From Astrothelium macrocarpum (lineage: Eukaryota > Ascomycota > Dothideomycetes > Trypetheliales > Trypetheliaceae): a stretch of DNA of 64,000 nucleotides. Both the position numbers and the translations under genes were made by a program. Of this stretch, positions 44,887 through 56,897 are shown piece by piece. The notes beneath the pieces are model-generated. The model was not told the origin of the DNA and ran no database searches. It saw only the letters and a program-made list of their open reading frames with translations. Every line of letters begins with the position of its first letter. The first letter of the stretch is position 1. The stretch covers positions 1 to 64,000 of the forward strand of contig JAGEMR010000068.1 of NCBI GenBank assembly GCA_021030915.1, given 5' to 3'.

Positions 44887-45773
44887 GTTTTTGGGGATGA
44901 GATGGTGGGTATGCTAGAGAATTTCTGGGTGATGAGCTGAAAGTGGGGTGGGTTGGATTTGCAGGTGCATTGTAGTTAAGATGGAGATGGGATTGAGAAA
45001 AGGAGCTCGAAGCCAGGTGGATAGCTGGATGAGATGGAATTGAGGAAAGCAGATGGTGTGGAAATTGGTTGTCATTGGAGGAAAGACTTCTTCACTTCTT
45101 GCTATCTCGGCGCCTTCATGATCGAGAAGGAAGGCCGACGCCTGGAAATCGTCACTTTGGCGAAAAAGAAAAACAGCGAGCAGTATGTTATTTCAGTCAC
45201 TTGAGCATATGGTAGACTCTATGAAGGTGCTTGGAAGATTTTGCAACAGTAGAAATAAGCTCAAAACACAATTTCTTGAGTTTTGCTACTATTGCGCACA
45301 TTCTTGACGCTTTGCCGGCTACTGACTCCATGATCAAGGCCGAGGGTAATAGGATACAATGTTTCTTGGTAGTGGAACAACTACTTCGTCCACGGACGTT
45401 CCTCAACGGTTACAGCCTTTTGTCAAGAAGTAAAGTCGTGATCTCAGGGACTCTGGTGACCAACAAACGGCTCATCTAGTGTCCTGAAGACTGAAAGAGC
45501 GGATTTCTGATCTCGGAAAGCTCACCGGAATGGCATCTAACGGATCCCCCGGCGGTCGCGATAGGAGGTCGCAAAGGACACCTTTCAGCACATGCATGTT
45601 GGTGAGGCTCTTACTGGATGGAGACGGTCAAATGACCGAGGAAAAACGGCCAGATAAAGAGTCAGTAATCCATTACACTCAAACTATGTACTAGAAGCTT
45701 GCTTAAAGTATGTCTAAGTTTTCACGGCCCAGAATAATTTAAATTGCAACTCGAGGCGGATCCATATCAGAGT
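44887..45773. other. intergenic region
   Basis: No gene is supported. A 54-codon frame from 45530 (+) and a minus-strand frame at 45197-45406 have no features. Confidence 0.4.
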
Positions 45774-48159
45774 TTAACTTAGGCCGCCCCAAATCGCATT
45801 CCCGCCCATTGAGGAGCTTTTCGGTCTCTGTTGATCCAGTTTCAACGTGGTGCTACTCGGTATATAAGGATCCGTGGGACTGCTCAGAAGCATAGCAGTG
45901 AATTCTTCCGATGAAATAGATTCCAGGGTGAACCCAGCATAATCGTACACATGTTTAAGCATTTGAAAAGCGTTTGCGATGATTGTATCCCTGGCAGGGA
46001 CTTCTTGCAATGAGGGATTCCATAAATGGAGACTGCGGATAGCGTCTTTGTCAATTGTAAGACTAAAATAGGCTATTGGAATAACTACGCGACACTATTA
46101 GCAATGTAATAAATGATTTATGCAGTCAAGGACTAATACAAATATGCGAATCTCAGGAGTGACTCAGTCAGATATGAGGTCTCTGAGTAGTGGTAGGCCT
46201 TTGGAAAACGGAAATAATACTTACGTATGCATCTTTCAATGTGGTTCAACCACGGAAGGAAGAGCTCTTTGAAAAAAACAGAGTATGAATCGAGTATCAG
46301 TCGTAGCAACTGCTCAGAGGGCTTTGAGTTTACCAAGCTAATCAAAAACTTCGAGAATGAGAGCATTGACACATATTCCGGGTGCTTGTACCATTTCCGG
46401 CTGGCGCGAGAGCTAAAGCAAATACGAAGAATGCTAATTGTTGAGCCAATATCCAAGTCAGTACACAATACAGTCTCAAATGGCGTTCTGATCAGCTCTG
46501 TCTCGCATTCAAACAAGAACGATTCTGGTGAGTGGAATGGGTCAAACCCAAGATCGAAGAGTACATCCAGGCACTGCATCAACTCAACGCTTCTTCGATT
46601 TCTGATGAGCAGATTAAACAGTAACGAGGAAAATGACAATCGGATATCTGATGTAGATAAACGTAATTGCGTGATAAATTTCCGAATCATGTCCACGGTA
46701 GAGAGAGCTGATCTGAGCTGCTCAGGGCATTCTTTGAGGAGGTGAGATATGTAGACAATCCACATTGGGTAATTCTGTGCCGATAAGATGCCGTTAAGGA
46801 CGGACTCAAAAGCTCTGGGGTCCCCGATGTGACTGTGAGCTTCATGCAAAAGCGACAACGTACTCCCCCAACGAGAACACGGAGTATATGTAGGTTCCAG
46901 AACGAGGGGATCCCCACCATCTTTCAGAAAGAGTTCCAGACATTTGCGTTCATCGAAACTGGTACCCGATGACCCAGAGTCATCTGTCAAGCTCTTTCTC
47001 CATGAGCGCAAGAACTGACGGAAGAGATCGTTTTGACCGTGATATAACGTAGTTGACGCGTTCCGTTCTAACAGCATCCTTGCTATGGAATAGCGAACGT
47101 TAGATTCTGGGTGGCTTAAAGCCAATTCGAGTGGCCGTGGAGCAAGAAAGGCATGATCGTTGACATCGGCTCCATGACCCAGGAGCTCTTTTGTCGCTTT
47201 CACAGACCCACGAGAAACAGCATGGTGTAAAGGTTGCAGGTAATCAGAATCTCGGGCCGCAGAAAAGGCACCAAGTTTTAATAGCATGTCGATATTTTTT
47301 GGGCAATCATACATTGCTGCTATATGGAGTGCTCCTTTGCCATTTTTGCCAGTAAAGTGTACATCAAAACCAGCACTAACCATGATGGAGAGTAGGTTTG
47401 GAGCGTCCTTTCTTGCAGCAAGATTGAGAAAGCTTTCGCCGTCATCGATCAAAGGTGCGTTGTAGTATTCCAGAGGACAATAAAAGTTCTGGCTCTCCGG
47501 GAATCCAGTTCCAAGTACCGCGGATAGGCGTGCCTCGTCTCCTTTAAAGATGGCTTCGTACAAAGCGACATCTATTTTGGGTAATTGTGGCTTCTCAGTC
47601 CGGATCGAGCTTCCTGAGTAGGACTCCTTCTGATCTGGAGGTACGGCTATCTCTAACAAGGGCGGGGGAGGGGATGCATCCATGATATCAGTCGGAAATC
47701 GGGCTTGTGGTGAAAATGTTTCAAGAGAACTTTGTGCATCATCGTGCACCCTTTGTAGATCTTGCTTCGTCTTCAGAAATCCCCAGTCGGCTAACTTATT
47801 GCGATAACTGCGTGTGCTGTTCATCATCAGCAACCACCGTAGGAGAAACAATATGACAAAAGAATTCTCAGCAATAAAGGACAGCACAATGTGCCAGAAG
47901 CATTTCCGAACATATCGGTGAGCGCTCCTTATTGTTTGGACTCGTATTCAGGTCCTCCTGTAATGCTCATGACCAATTTCTTTTTTTGCGGTTCGTATTT
48001 CTCCTTATTGCACACCACATAGATCGAGGGGAAGACTCACGATGCTTGGAAGCCATGATTGTCCCGCATTATCTTGATGACTTTCGTCAACGAATGTCCT
48101 TCAATCACGTAGTATTTGCGAATGAGAGCCTTTGTTGTGTCTGTCCAATCTTTAGTCAT
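45774..48159 (-). CDS. Clr5-domain ankyrin-repeat protein
   Basis: Three minus-strand exons, 48159-48041, 47816-46140 and 46062-45774, give 694 aa. The first, separated by a 224-bp intron (GTGAGT...ACAG, phase 2), starts MTKDWTDTTKALIRKYYV and ends HGFQA; joined to STRSYRNKLADWGFLKTK it completes a Clr5 domain (residues about 1-60), a fungal domain named after a cellulose regulator and often found ahead of repeat domains. After a Pro-rich linker come ankyrin repeats at about 150-330, for example GKGALHIAAMYDCPKNIDML and LQPLHHAVSRGSVKATKELL. The rest is helical without a recognised domain. The last intron (77 bp, GTATTA...TTAG, phase 2) is less certain. The protein is probably an intracellular scaffold or regulator. 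Confidence 0.82.
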
Positions 48160-49054
48160 TGTGGATCGAAAATAGATGTTGGACGCAGTAATATATTGAT
48201 CGTATATTGCAAGAAACTAGGAAACCATGAATATAAATATTGCGACCAAGCGAAAGACTTTTGAGCTGTTCTGCCTGTCGGGAACAATGATGATGGGATG
48301 AGTAGGAGATCGACCAATCTCTACGTTGGCACGCGGTATTGGGAGCCTCAGGACTATTGCGCCAGTGGCTGAAAAGGTGCACTGTGCAAAACCACTGTGT
48401 TATAGATCTACCTAGGGCTTACAGGCATCAGAATGCCTTACGCCGGAAACACAAGACCCGTGCTATTAGGTCGGTCGGCAGCGGCCTGGAGCAAAGTCAT
48501 TGGACGAGAGGTTGTGGACCCTGAGCCGCGGCCAGTCCGTCCCGCATCTGCGCAAAAGATCCAGCTGGTGCAGCGACTCGGGCAATGAAACATTTCGCTG
48601 GCTCGGGCGTGAAACAATCCTCGGATTGGTCAGGCTCATCCCTTCCTCTCATGTGCGTCCGGCTCAGCTTGCTTCTGGAGTGTCGCGCGCCTAGACTTGA
48701 CATTTTTCTATACCCAAATCTGCACAGCAGGCTCGAAAGGGGCACCCGATGTGGCCAAACCTGGTCAGCCATGTTCGGAAGACGCATCATCCGGGCAGTC
48801 TTTGAACACATCGTTCCATCATCTTGCCAAACAATGCTGTCGGCGCGTGCTCTTGGCGATGCCAACCGTTGTTAGGCCAAACGTTCCCATGTGAATTAAA
48901 ATTTTCTCACATTGGTTTAAGCCTGTATGACGAACCAATCCCAGCCATATATATACATGTCGCCACCGCGCACTCTTAACCACTTTTTGTTTCTTTTGTG
49001 CACAATCTTTCGATCCTTTTAAACCTTCAAACGTCGTGAATCAGATACGCTCCA
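48160..49054. other. divergent intergenic region
   Basis: No gene is supported in about 900 bp. A 122-codon minus-strand frame at 48497-48865 and overlapping plus-strand frames look like chance openings. A TATA-like tatatata lies near 48950, about 100 bp before the next start. Confidence 0.45.
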
Positions 49055-49471
49055 ATGTGGATTTCTCCAAAACAAATCGCCGCGCTGATGGAGGAGGAGA
49101 AGGAGTTGTTCCAGTATATGGAGAGACTTCGACAAGTGTGAGTAACAGAACTTTTATGTCTCGAGCTGGGAGCTTGCGGTCTCAAAGCTGATCCAAGACT
49201 GCTAACAAGTTTGCATCAAAGGCCCGTACTTGATCGGTTCAGCAATTCATCAATTAAATCCAACCAAAACTCCAGTACCAGCGAGTACGAACCCAATCAT
49301 AGTCAAAGGAATACCAGCTATCCTCGAGATAGCCTCAAGCGAGAGCGAGACGAGAGAAGGAACTCGGACAGTTCGTCATCAGATGGCTCATTCGATTGTC
49401 GTGAGGATGCTCGATTACGGAACTGTTCAAGTTGCAAGCATGGTCTTCGAGAGAATAGCGAAGCTCAATGA
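49055..49471 (+). CDS. small hydrophilic protein of unknown function
   Basis: Two exons, 49055-49137 and 49222-49471, are joined by an 84-bp intron (GTGAGT donor, GCTAAC branch, AAAG acceptor, phase 2), giving 110 aa. The N-terminus is an amphipathic helix (WISPKQIAALMEEEKELFQY), followed by a Ser/Asn-rich, strongly charged region with RERDERR and SSSSDGSFDCRED, then a CSSCKHG pair of cysteines near the end. I do not recognise it. The second exon is also open in the next frame down to 49493, so the reading depends on the exact splice site. The phase that fits the best donor gives the version described. Confidence 0.5.
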
Positions 49472-49806
49472 ATTTCTCAATCCGACTAAATGAAGGAATG
49501 GATGTATCGGGCTTTCAGAGTATCCCAGGAAAAGGACAGCAGACAGAGCAGAGATACCCAGGGCAGGCGCTGATCGAACGAAGCTTTTTTGTGATGCATA
49601 CATGCTGGCCTCCTCGTTCCAAGCTCCTTGGTTTCGTAATGCATAAATTTTGTCCAGGAACCGACTTGATCATTTCGTCCCCAATCTGTATGGTCTTTCA
49701 GCTAGCTGTCAATAAGGTGCATGGAGGAATGGAGCACTGTCGTGAAAATCAACGTAAAGGTAGAAGTAATATATCTGGGGGATTTCACACAGCCTCTATC
49801 TTGACT
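49472..49806. other. convergent 3' region
   Basis: This lies between the 3' ends of the small gene and of the DUF2424 esterase. Nothing is recognised. Confidence 0.45.
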
Positions 49807-51211
49807 TTATAAAAATTGATACTTTTTTTCTTTGAGTGGAGCTACAAGCCTCTCCTTGGTTCCATTTTGATCCGCACCGGGTTCCGGGCTAATAGCTTGT
49901 TTAATGACTTTTGCAATATTCCGTAATCCATGTTGTCTCTCATCCCTGTTTCTCCCAAGGAACAAGCTCGCAACAGGCCACGCGTGAATAGAGCCTTTCT
50001 CTTCGTGAACATGAACGTTCACATCCGTTTTTCGTAACAATGTGATGAGGTCCCGCGTTTCTGGCGCAAATACTTCTTCGGATCCGTACAAGAAAGACCA
50101 ACCACGGCGGGGACTTGCCCTCCTCCACCACTCCGTGTCCTTGCATTTTCCAGGTGATATTAGTGGGTCATCCAGGGAGCCCTTGGTCCCTGCGTACTGA
50201 GTTCCATAGAGATGCAAGGTATCGCCGTTGAGATAGTCGCTGGGTGTATCACAATTTTTAGTGGATACCAGGGTAACCCAAGGTGAGATCATTGTAGCCA
50301 ACCCGGGAAAGTCGCTGCATTTGTGCGGATCAATAGATTTTTGCAGTAACATGCTTAAAATGAGCGTGGCACCAGCGGAGTCTCCGCCAACACAAATCCG
50401 TTCAGAATCTTGGACTCGCGATAGAACGTATTCATAGCCTGCCAATGTCTGTCGTACTTGCGTCGGATACACAGCATCAGGAGCCAGATCATACTCGAGA
50501 GCAAACAACGCCGGATTTCTGAAGCCAGAAGCTTTGAGCAGCGTCACCCATGCCATGAGAAATTCAATATAGAAATAGCTTGAGCCCATAGAAAAGCCCC
50601 CACCTGTGTGCATTTAGCCATGATTAGCTTAAAATCTAGCTCGAAGATGTTTACCGTGACAGTAATAGATGGCAACATCAGGTTGTTCAGATTCGTCGAT
50701 GGCAATCCATAACCCTTTGACACTATTCTGTAGAGGATTAGCGATTTCCTCGATTTTAGATGTGTGGACATGGATGACATTATTGATTTCTCGCCAAGGG
50801 ATCGCCGATCTCAAGTAGCCATGGCGAAGCATACGGAAATAGAAAAAAGGAAGGGCAACTTCTTTGGAGAAGAAGACTTTGCCGATACTTGCAGGGATAT
50901 TCGCGAATGCATAGCGAACACATCTAATGACGAAATCTTGAAAGAGGGAAGCCTGTTGTACAAATGGCGTCTGTCCTCGTTTTGGGATTAAGAACTGTTC
51001 ATATATGAAACTGAGCGGGAGTTGGACTGCTACGACACTAATTTGAGCGTCGAACTCGTCAAAAACTTATTGGGGATGAAGTACCAAAAAATGGTGACGC
51101 TTCGATTGCGACTTTGAGTGTTTGCCAAATCCCAACCCGCAGTAGCAGTTGTGGGGCAAGAAATAGGATGAATACGAGGCAGTCCAAATACGAGACCTGA
51201 CCCAATATCAT
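49807..51211 (-). CDS. Say1/Mug180-type (DUF2424) alpha/beta-hydrolase
   Basis: Three minus-strand exons, 51211-51085, 51029-50655 and 50603-49807, give 432 aa; both introns (54 and 51 bp) are in phase 1. The first exon encodes a membrane segment (SYLDCLVFILFLAPQLLLRV), then QTLKVAIEASPFF. The second carries FQDFVIRCVRYAFANIPASI and ALPFFYFRMLRHGY, characteristic of this family. The join to exon 3 restores the oxyanion-hole motif HGGGF at 167-171. The nucleophile elbow GGDSAG puts Ser at about 243, with Asp/Glu in YGSEEVFAPE and His in GSIHAWP completing the triad. Relatives include yeast Say1, an ER sterol deacetylase, so a membrane-bound esterase is likely. The natural substrate is not known. 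Confidence 0.93.
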
Positions 51212-52569
51212 ATTGAATAGGAAGAATGAAAAATGGAAAAATTAGGTTGAAGAGGAATTGAATGTGTCAAGGATTCTGCATTCAACTCAACCTCAGCTTC
51301 TCTCCGGCACTAATCCAATAACGTACTAGCGTGGTATCAGATGAAATGTTCGGTTAAACAGCCCAAGGTTCTCATCTCCTATGTTCAAAATCACAACCAG
51401 ATCTGGACGCCGACGCAAAAGTAAGCATTCAAATCAAATCATCTTGCAGAGTTTCTCTCTGGTATAAGAGGTCGATGGGTAAATTTTCTGCAGAGGGCAG
51501 CATGGTTAACATGTAACTGTAATGCAGCCAACCAGAGCCACCATTCCACTATCCACGGACTCCACAATATCATGGCTGGAAGACAGGTGCCAATGCTTTC
51601 AATACCTGACGTCAAGTTGTGCGAGGACCTTTTTCGTTTGCCACATCGTGTGTGATCCAACGTATAGACAGTCGATCATTCTTAAGCAGGGAGATACACT
51701 TCTTCTGGTTGAGTGTATTGGAACGTAAACACTAAATTTAGCGGTCCATTATCGCAGGTTGAGAGATGCTTATCACACTGTCGACGCTTTTCGTATCAGT
51801 GTCTTCTTCCAAAGACTGTCATCTCTTTTCCGAACGGTTTCACGTCTGTACTCTTCAAGAGGCAACATTCTTGAGGGTAATTTCACGGAGCGAGTGAATT
51901 GAAAGCAACCACGGAGCTAAATTGCAGACGCTGACGTAGAAATCCTGCTTGTGAGATGAATTTTGAGAAACGAGTTCTCAGCCTTGTTTATCGAGAACTT
52001 GTGGTAGGCGGGCCAGATCTATCGGCACACGGATTGAAACGCCGACTCATTTCCGGGAGCCGCTTCAGGACTGCCAAGGACGGGCAAACTCCCACCACTC
52101 AGCATGATGGTCTACACTGCTGAGCAAGGCCGTTTATTGGTTCAAGTCATGGCAAAGGAACGTCATCCAGCCTACCAGGGGATCTCTTGAGATTCGTTTA
52201 CCATGATTTGAAACCAACAGCGCGGCCTTGACAGCCCTTCCACTCTCGGAGCTTCTCGCCCTATGCACGGATTGTACTTTGCACGGAGTGAACCAGGCCC
52301 GGCGCCTCGCGAGCTTAGCGCCGTGCGAAATATATTGCCAAAGACTGCTGCAAGTGGTTAACCTCACTGTTGAAATCATTCGCAGATATTAGATGAGGTC
52401 AAAATGCCTCAAAGCAGGAGGTGTGGTATGAAATAGCTTTATAGCGCATATCCTGCCCGGTATCGTTCTGTTTTCTTCCAGCCCATCTCTTCTTTGATAC
52501 CAGTACAGAGTACTCTGGTTTATTTGTGCTTTGTCACTTTCCACATTCGTTTCTCGTCACTCATTCAAA
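51212..52569. other. divergent intergenic region
   Basis: 1.36 kb lie between the starts of the esterase and of the secreted acidic protein. No gene is supported. A TATA-like tttata at 52438-52443 lies about 130 bp before the latter's ATG. Confidence 0.45.
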
Positions 52570-53127
52570 ATGAAATCTTACGCTCTTTTGGCCCTTGCGG
52601 CCACTGCAAACCTTGTTCATGCTCAATCTGACTCTTTTGTGAACAGTATCACCGGGTCACTCGTCTGGATTTATACACCGACTGGCGCCGCATCAGGCGC
52701 TGCTGCTACTCCTACTAGTCCCATCGCTCAACCCACGTCCGCTTCACTCTCATCTACTACCGCCGCCGCCCCCCCTACTACTCTTCTTACCAGCATACAA
52801 TCTTCGGCAACCGTGGCCGTTCCTAGCGCCAGCACCACAGCGGCATCTTCAGACGATGGTGATGGTGACGATTGCTCAGACGACGGAGAAGACTCGAGCA
52901 GCTCCGTCCCAGCTTCTACTACGACTGTTACACCCAGTGCCACGTCTGCCGCGGCCAGCACACCCTCGGATGGGGACGATGGCGATGATTGCTCTGACGA
53001 CGGTGAAGACTCCAGCAGCTCCGTTTCGAACCCTGCTCCTACCGCCGCATCTTCTGCAGCTGGTGCGTCCTCTTCGAACGCTCCTTCCGATGGGGATGAT
53101 GGTGACTGCGATGATGGATCAAACTGA
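52570..53127 (+). CDS. secreted Ser/Thr-rich protein with acidic Cys repeats
   Basis: This is a single-exon gene of 185 aa. Residues 1-19 are a signal peptide (MKSYALLALAATANLVHAQ). A Thr/Ser/Ala/Pro-rich, probably O-glycosylated region follows. It carries two near-identical acidic modules, DGDGDDCSDDGEDSSSSV and DGDDGDDCSDDGEDSSSSV, about 39 residues apart, and a third shortened one, DGDDGDCDDGSN, at the very C-terminus. The modules are nearly all Asp, Gly and Ser with one Cys each, and the DNA of the two complete modules is also closely similar. There is no GPI-type hydrophobic tail. Metal binding or a wall-associated role can be imagined but not shown. The ATG at 52570 is chosen because it begins the signal peptide. 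Confidence 0.8.
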   Translation: MKSYALLALAATANLVHAQSDSFVNSITGSLVWIYTPTGAASGAAATPTSPIAQPTSASLSSTTAAAPPTTLLTSIQSSATVAVPSASTTAASSDDGDGDDCSDDGEDSSSSVPASTTTVTPSATSAAASTPSDGDDGDDCSDDGEDSSSSVSNPAPTAASSAAGASSSNAPSDGDDGDCDDGSN

Positions 53128-54616
53128 TTGTCGATGAGTAATCGAAAGGATTGGAGAGCGTGGGCAGCATTCAAAATTTACACGTACGACTTAGCCACCT
53201 TATTTGGTGAATTTCTATGACCCACAATCTTTGGTGGGAACATTTTTAAGGATTCTCAGCCTTATGTCGCCGACCTTCCAAGAGGGCTTCTGATTCTTGT
53301 ATAATATTTCACCATACTTTGTCACCAAACAAGCATCTAAACGGAACAGCATTTTTCACTGAACTCCAGAGCGAAGCAGTAGAACAGACCAGAAAGCCAT
53401 TTGTAGTCAAACGAGCCTTGCACAAGACTAACCACCGAATATAATGCCCTACCTCTGGGGGGATTGTCAGCTAAGTATTATGAGTGAATGTTGCCTTTTA
53501 CTGTCGGTACATGATGAAAGCAGTAGCACCTTTGAGCTCTCAGATGTAGTGTTCCATGATGGCGGAACGTGTCGGCAGGATTCGGAAGGCTTGGTGGCTA
53601 ATGACTGAGGCAGGAGGCGTTAGGTGGATTATGACCCCGTGCTATCTGGTTTTTCAAAAAAGGATTGCAATGATATTGGTACTGCGCATGGATCACGTTA
53701 TTATAGTTTGTTATTAAAACTACTCCAGAGTCGTAGAGATTGAAGTTGATGGAATGGTATACTTTTAGTCATTAAAAAATGTTAGCCATGTTAAAGAACC
53801 AAGTCGGTCCAGGTTTCCTCAGGTCCAAAGTTCGAAGCCAAAGAAATTGGAGACGACCGGGTCGATTCGTGCTTCTGGCCGAACCGAGTCGACTGGAACC
53901 TTTTTGAACGGCAAATGATAGTAAAGCATCCCGCAAATCGAGTCTTCTTGTAGCGCCAGCTACTTCACCGCAAGGATCGAATTATCTCGATAACACAAAT
54001 TGAGATGTTGTGAACAGAGACGAGGGACTCGTGAAAATGACGCGTCAAGTCTTTGCAGCCGCAAGACCAAACACGGACCACCATGCGCTAATCCTTGACC
54101 TGCCTCCCCATGTGCGATCTTCATATCTCGGGCTAAGCCCGTGATACTCTTGACATCAAATCACCTGATGGTGCCTAGCAGTCGGACCATGCCGTACGGA
54201 CGAACCTCGCTTGCCCTTGCTCTCGCTTTCTTTCAATAACCTCGGACGCAACAATGTGGGCCTTGTAGTATTTGTACAGTTGCCCAAAGTTAAACGGTTT
54301 CCTGTTGCTTGGATACAAGTCCGGTCACTCGATTAACTACTTCTGGTAGGGTTAGTGTTCGGCAGTGGCATTTGAATGGGTCTGGCCAAATCTGGGGTCC
54401 CCAGATCCTATGGCGGTAGCTCGGCTGCATAAACAGGAGCGATTTCCCTCCACATGAGCCGAAAGACAGGGCTTAGGATAAGACGTGGACTTTGGTCGGC
54501 TTTTACGGTAATGGATACCCAGATAATATCAATTTCTTCATAATTTCGTTTTCAGAAATTCAATCTCTTCAAGTTTATATTTTTTTGTCTTGCGAGAATA
54601 CACGGCTTGCAAGGCG
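53128..54616. other. intergenic region
   Basis: About 1.5 kb contain no long open frame on either strand and no recognised repeat. It is the upstream region of the next transporter gene. Confidence 0.5.
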
Positions 54617-56522
54617 ATGACGAGCTACAGATACGCGTTTTCATTGTCAAAGGAGGAGCTAAGGAGAGCCACTCCACCTGGAACAGATCGGCTTGTGGGT
54701 CAGTTTTGCGCAAACTCAACCTAAAAGTCTCTTATTTCAACGCGCCAACATGAGTGTTCTGACCCATACAAATAGACCATGCGCTCGAAAGAACAAAGTC
54801 GGGACGAGAGCCTGGTAGTGACAAGATTGTGCTCGTCCCTCGACCTTCAGCCGACCCCAAGGATCCGCTCAATTGGCCTATCTGGCGAAAATGGGCCATT
54901 CTCGCATGCATGTCGTTATACTCCTTCAGTATCAACTTTGCATCTGCAAGTCTCTCAAGCGCATTTCCTTTTATGATCATGGCCTTCCCTCCAAAGCCAA
55001 CACCAGTGTCGGACTTGACGCATCTACTTGCTGTGAGTACTTCAGTACATTATCGACATGTGTGGACTTGAGATCTGACTTGCATCCTGTAGGTCAATGT
55101 CTTGATGCAAGGCGCGGCGAACCTCTGGTGGGTGCCGTTGGCTAACATCTTCGGTCGTCGAACGGTCAATCTGATTGCTCTATTGATATTTACGCTTTGC
55201 TCGGTATGGTGTGCCAAAGCAACTTCTTTCAATAGCTTGCTCGTTGGAAGAATTTTTCAGGGGATTGGTATGGCGCCAGCAGACTGTGTTGCACCAGACG
55301 TCGTTGGTGAAGTTTTCTTTGTCCATCAGCGAGGCCGCGCAATGGTAATACGCTGGTTTTTGACACCACATAAATCAATGCTCATTGTGATTCTAGGCGA
55401 TCTATACGGTCTTCCTTGCCCAAGGGTCCCTTGTCGGCGCTATCACAGGCTCCTATATCGCTGGTCCCCATGGCTGGCAGTGGACACAATGGGTCAATAC
55501 CATTCTTGCAGGATCTGTACTGATCCTATGCTTCTTTTTCCAGCCTGAGACCCTCTATGGTCGTCGTCAATGGACTTCTGACTATAGCACTACAACTCGA
55601 ACTGGATCGGTCCCCCAGACTGGGCCCTACATCACGGAGGGCGAAAAGGATGACATTGCCAAAGTCGAGGAAACCACGGGTGATACCCGGGAGAACTATG
55701 CTCCATTTACTTTTGCTAGAAGTTTGAGGATCGGAGTATACAGAGGCGACGTACTTCGTAAGTTTGCGGGACCTATCCTCAGTCTTCGTTATCCGGGCAC
55801 GTGGCTTGTGATGCTACAGTACGGTGGTCTTGTGGGTGGAATCGTTACCGTCTCTGCGATCGGTCCGCAACTCGTTGCTGGTCCGCCTTATTTCTGGGGT
55901 CAGAACGCAGGCGCGATCAACAGCGGCGGTATTATTGGCACTGCAATTGGAGCTGTCTACACATACTTTGTCGTTGATTGGTCGATCAAGAGACAGGCGG
56001 CCAAAGATGCGAGGGGTGGAGGCAGCGGTTTCGCGGAGCCCGAGTCACGTCTGTTCACCATGCTGCCCGGTTTGTTTGTTGCAACAACAGGGTTGTGGGT
56101 ATTCGGATTCAGCGCGCAATACCCAGGAGGGAAACATTGGGTGGGGTTGCAATTTGGTCTCGGGATGCTCGCGTTCGGCTTGATGCAGGTGCCCAGTGTG
56201 GGATTTAACTACGTGAGCTTCCACCCAATGGTCGCGCAGCTACGCCAAGAAAATGACTCTAACTGCATACCAGATTATCGAAGCTTACAACGCTGTCAGT
56301 GGTGACTGTTTTGTGATGATCACGACCTTGCGGGCTGTCATATCTTTTGCTTGGACTTTCTTTGTCGGGACATGGGTACAAGACGATGGACCAGCACAGC
56401 CGTTTGGCATCTTTGGCATGTTGCTTGGAATTTTTTCCTTGTTGACGTTACCAATGTGGTATTATGGAAAGCGGACAAGAATCGCAACAGCCAAGTGGCT
56501 ACCTGCCGAGGCTGACCATTGA
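54617..56522 (+). CDS. MFS transporter (DHA1-like)
   Basis: Five exons, 54617-54698, 54776-55032, 55093-55344, 55397-56212 and 56274-56522, join in phase (1, 0, 0, 0) to 551 aa, with introns of 52-77 bp. The joins restore TPPGTDRLVDHALE, then VLVPRPSADPKDPLNWPIWRKW before helix 1. Motif A is seen as LANIFGRRTVN and the helix-5 region as LVGRIFQGIGMAPADC; AIYTVFLAQGSLVGAITGSYIAGPHGWQW lies across the third junction. About twelve helices are visible, with a central cytoplasmic loop containing TGPYITEGEKDD. The family exports or imports drugs, polyamines and small metabolites in fungi; the cargo is unknown. It stands alone between two secreted or membrane glycoprotein genes. Confidence 0.93.
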
Positions 56523-56897
56523 GTTTCCCTGCATCAAAATGTTAATGAGAATTGCAATATGCTTGCCGGTATCAAGCCAGGGATCCTAGAATACACAATC
56601 GAGGTTTTGGTAGAAGCGGAGCGAGGTATCGCGTTCCCGTAGCTTCATCAAATGCAGCAACCCGTCCGATATACTATGATCCTATTGTAGCTAATCTACA
56701 CGTTGCACAACACCTATTTGTAGCAAACAACAGGACATTAGTAAATGGGGTACCGGGAATTTAAAGTAACATTTGAAGCAGCAAGCTACCGAGACAACAG
56801 GCTTTCTATTTAAAAAGAATTGATTCCTCTTTTTTTGACTGACCTGTTACTTTCACTTGTACAAAAGACATTAGCCTGACCACAATAAAAAGCCCAA
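56523..56897. other. intergenic region
   Basis: 375 bp lie between the transporter stop and the mucin-like gene. A short frame at 56552-56764 has no features. It is probably terminator plus promoter sequence. Confidence 0.45.

Noticed and set aside
45530..45694. 54-codon plus-strand frame starting MASNGSPGGRDRR
   Set aside because: Short, without signal peptide or partner exon; a chance frame is likelier.
48497..48865. 122-codon minus-strand open frame with overlapping plus-strand frames
   Set aside because: Several frames are open at once in a C/G-richer promoter-like region and none has recognisable features.
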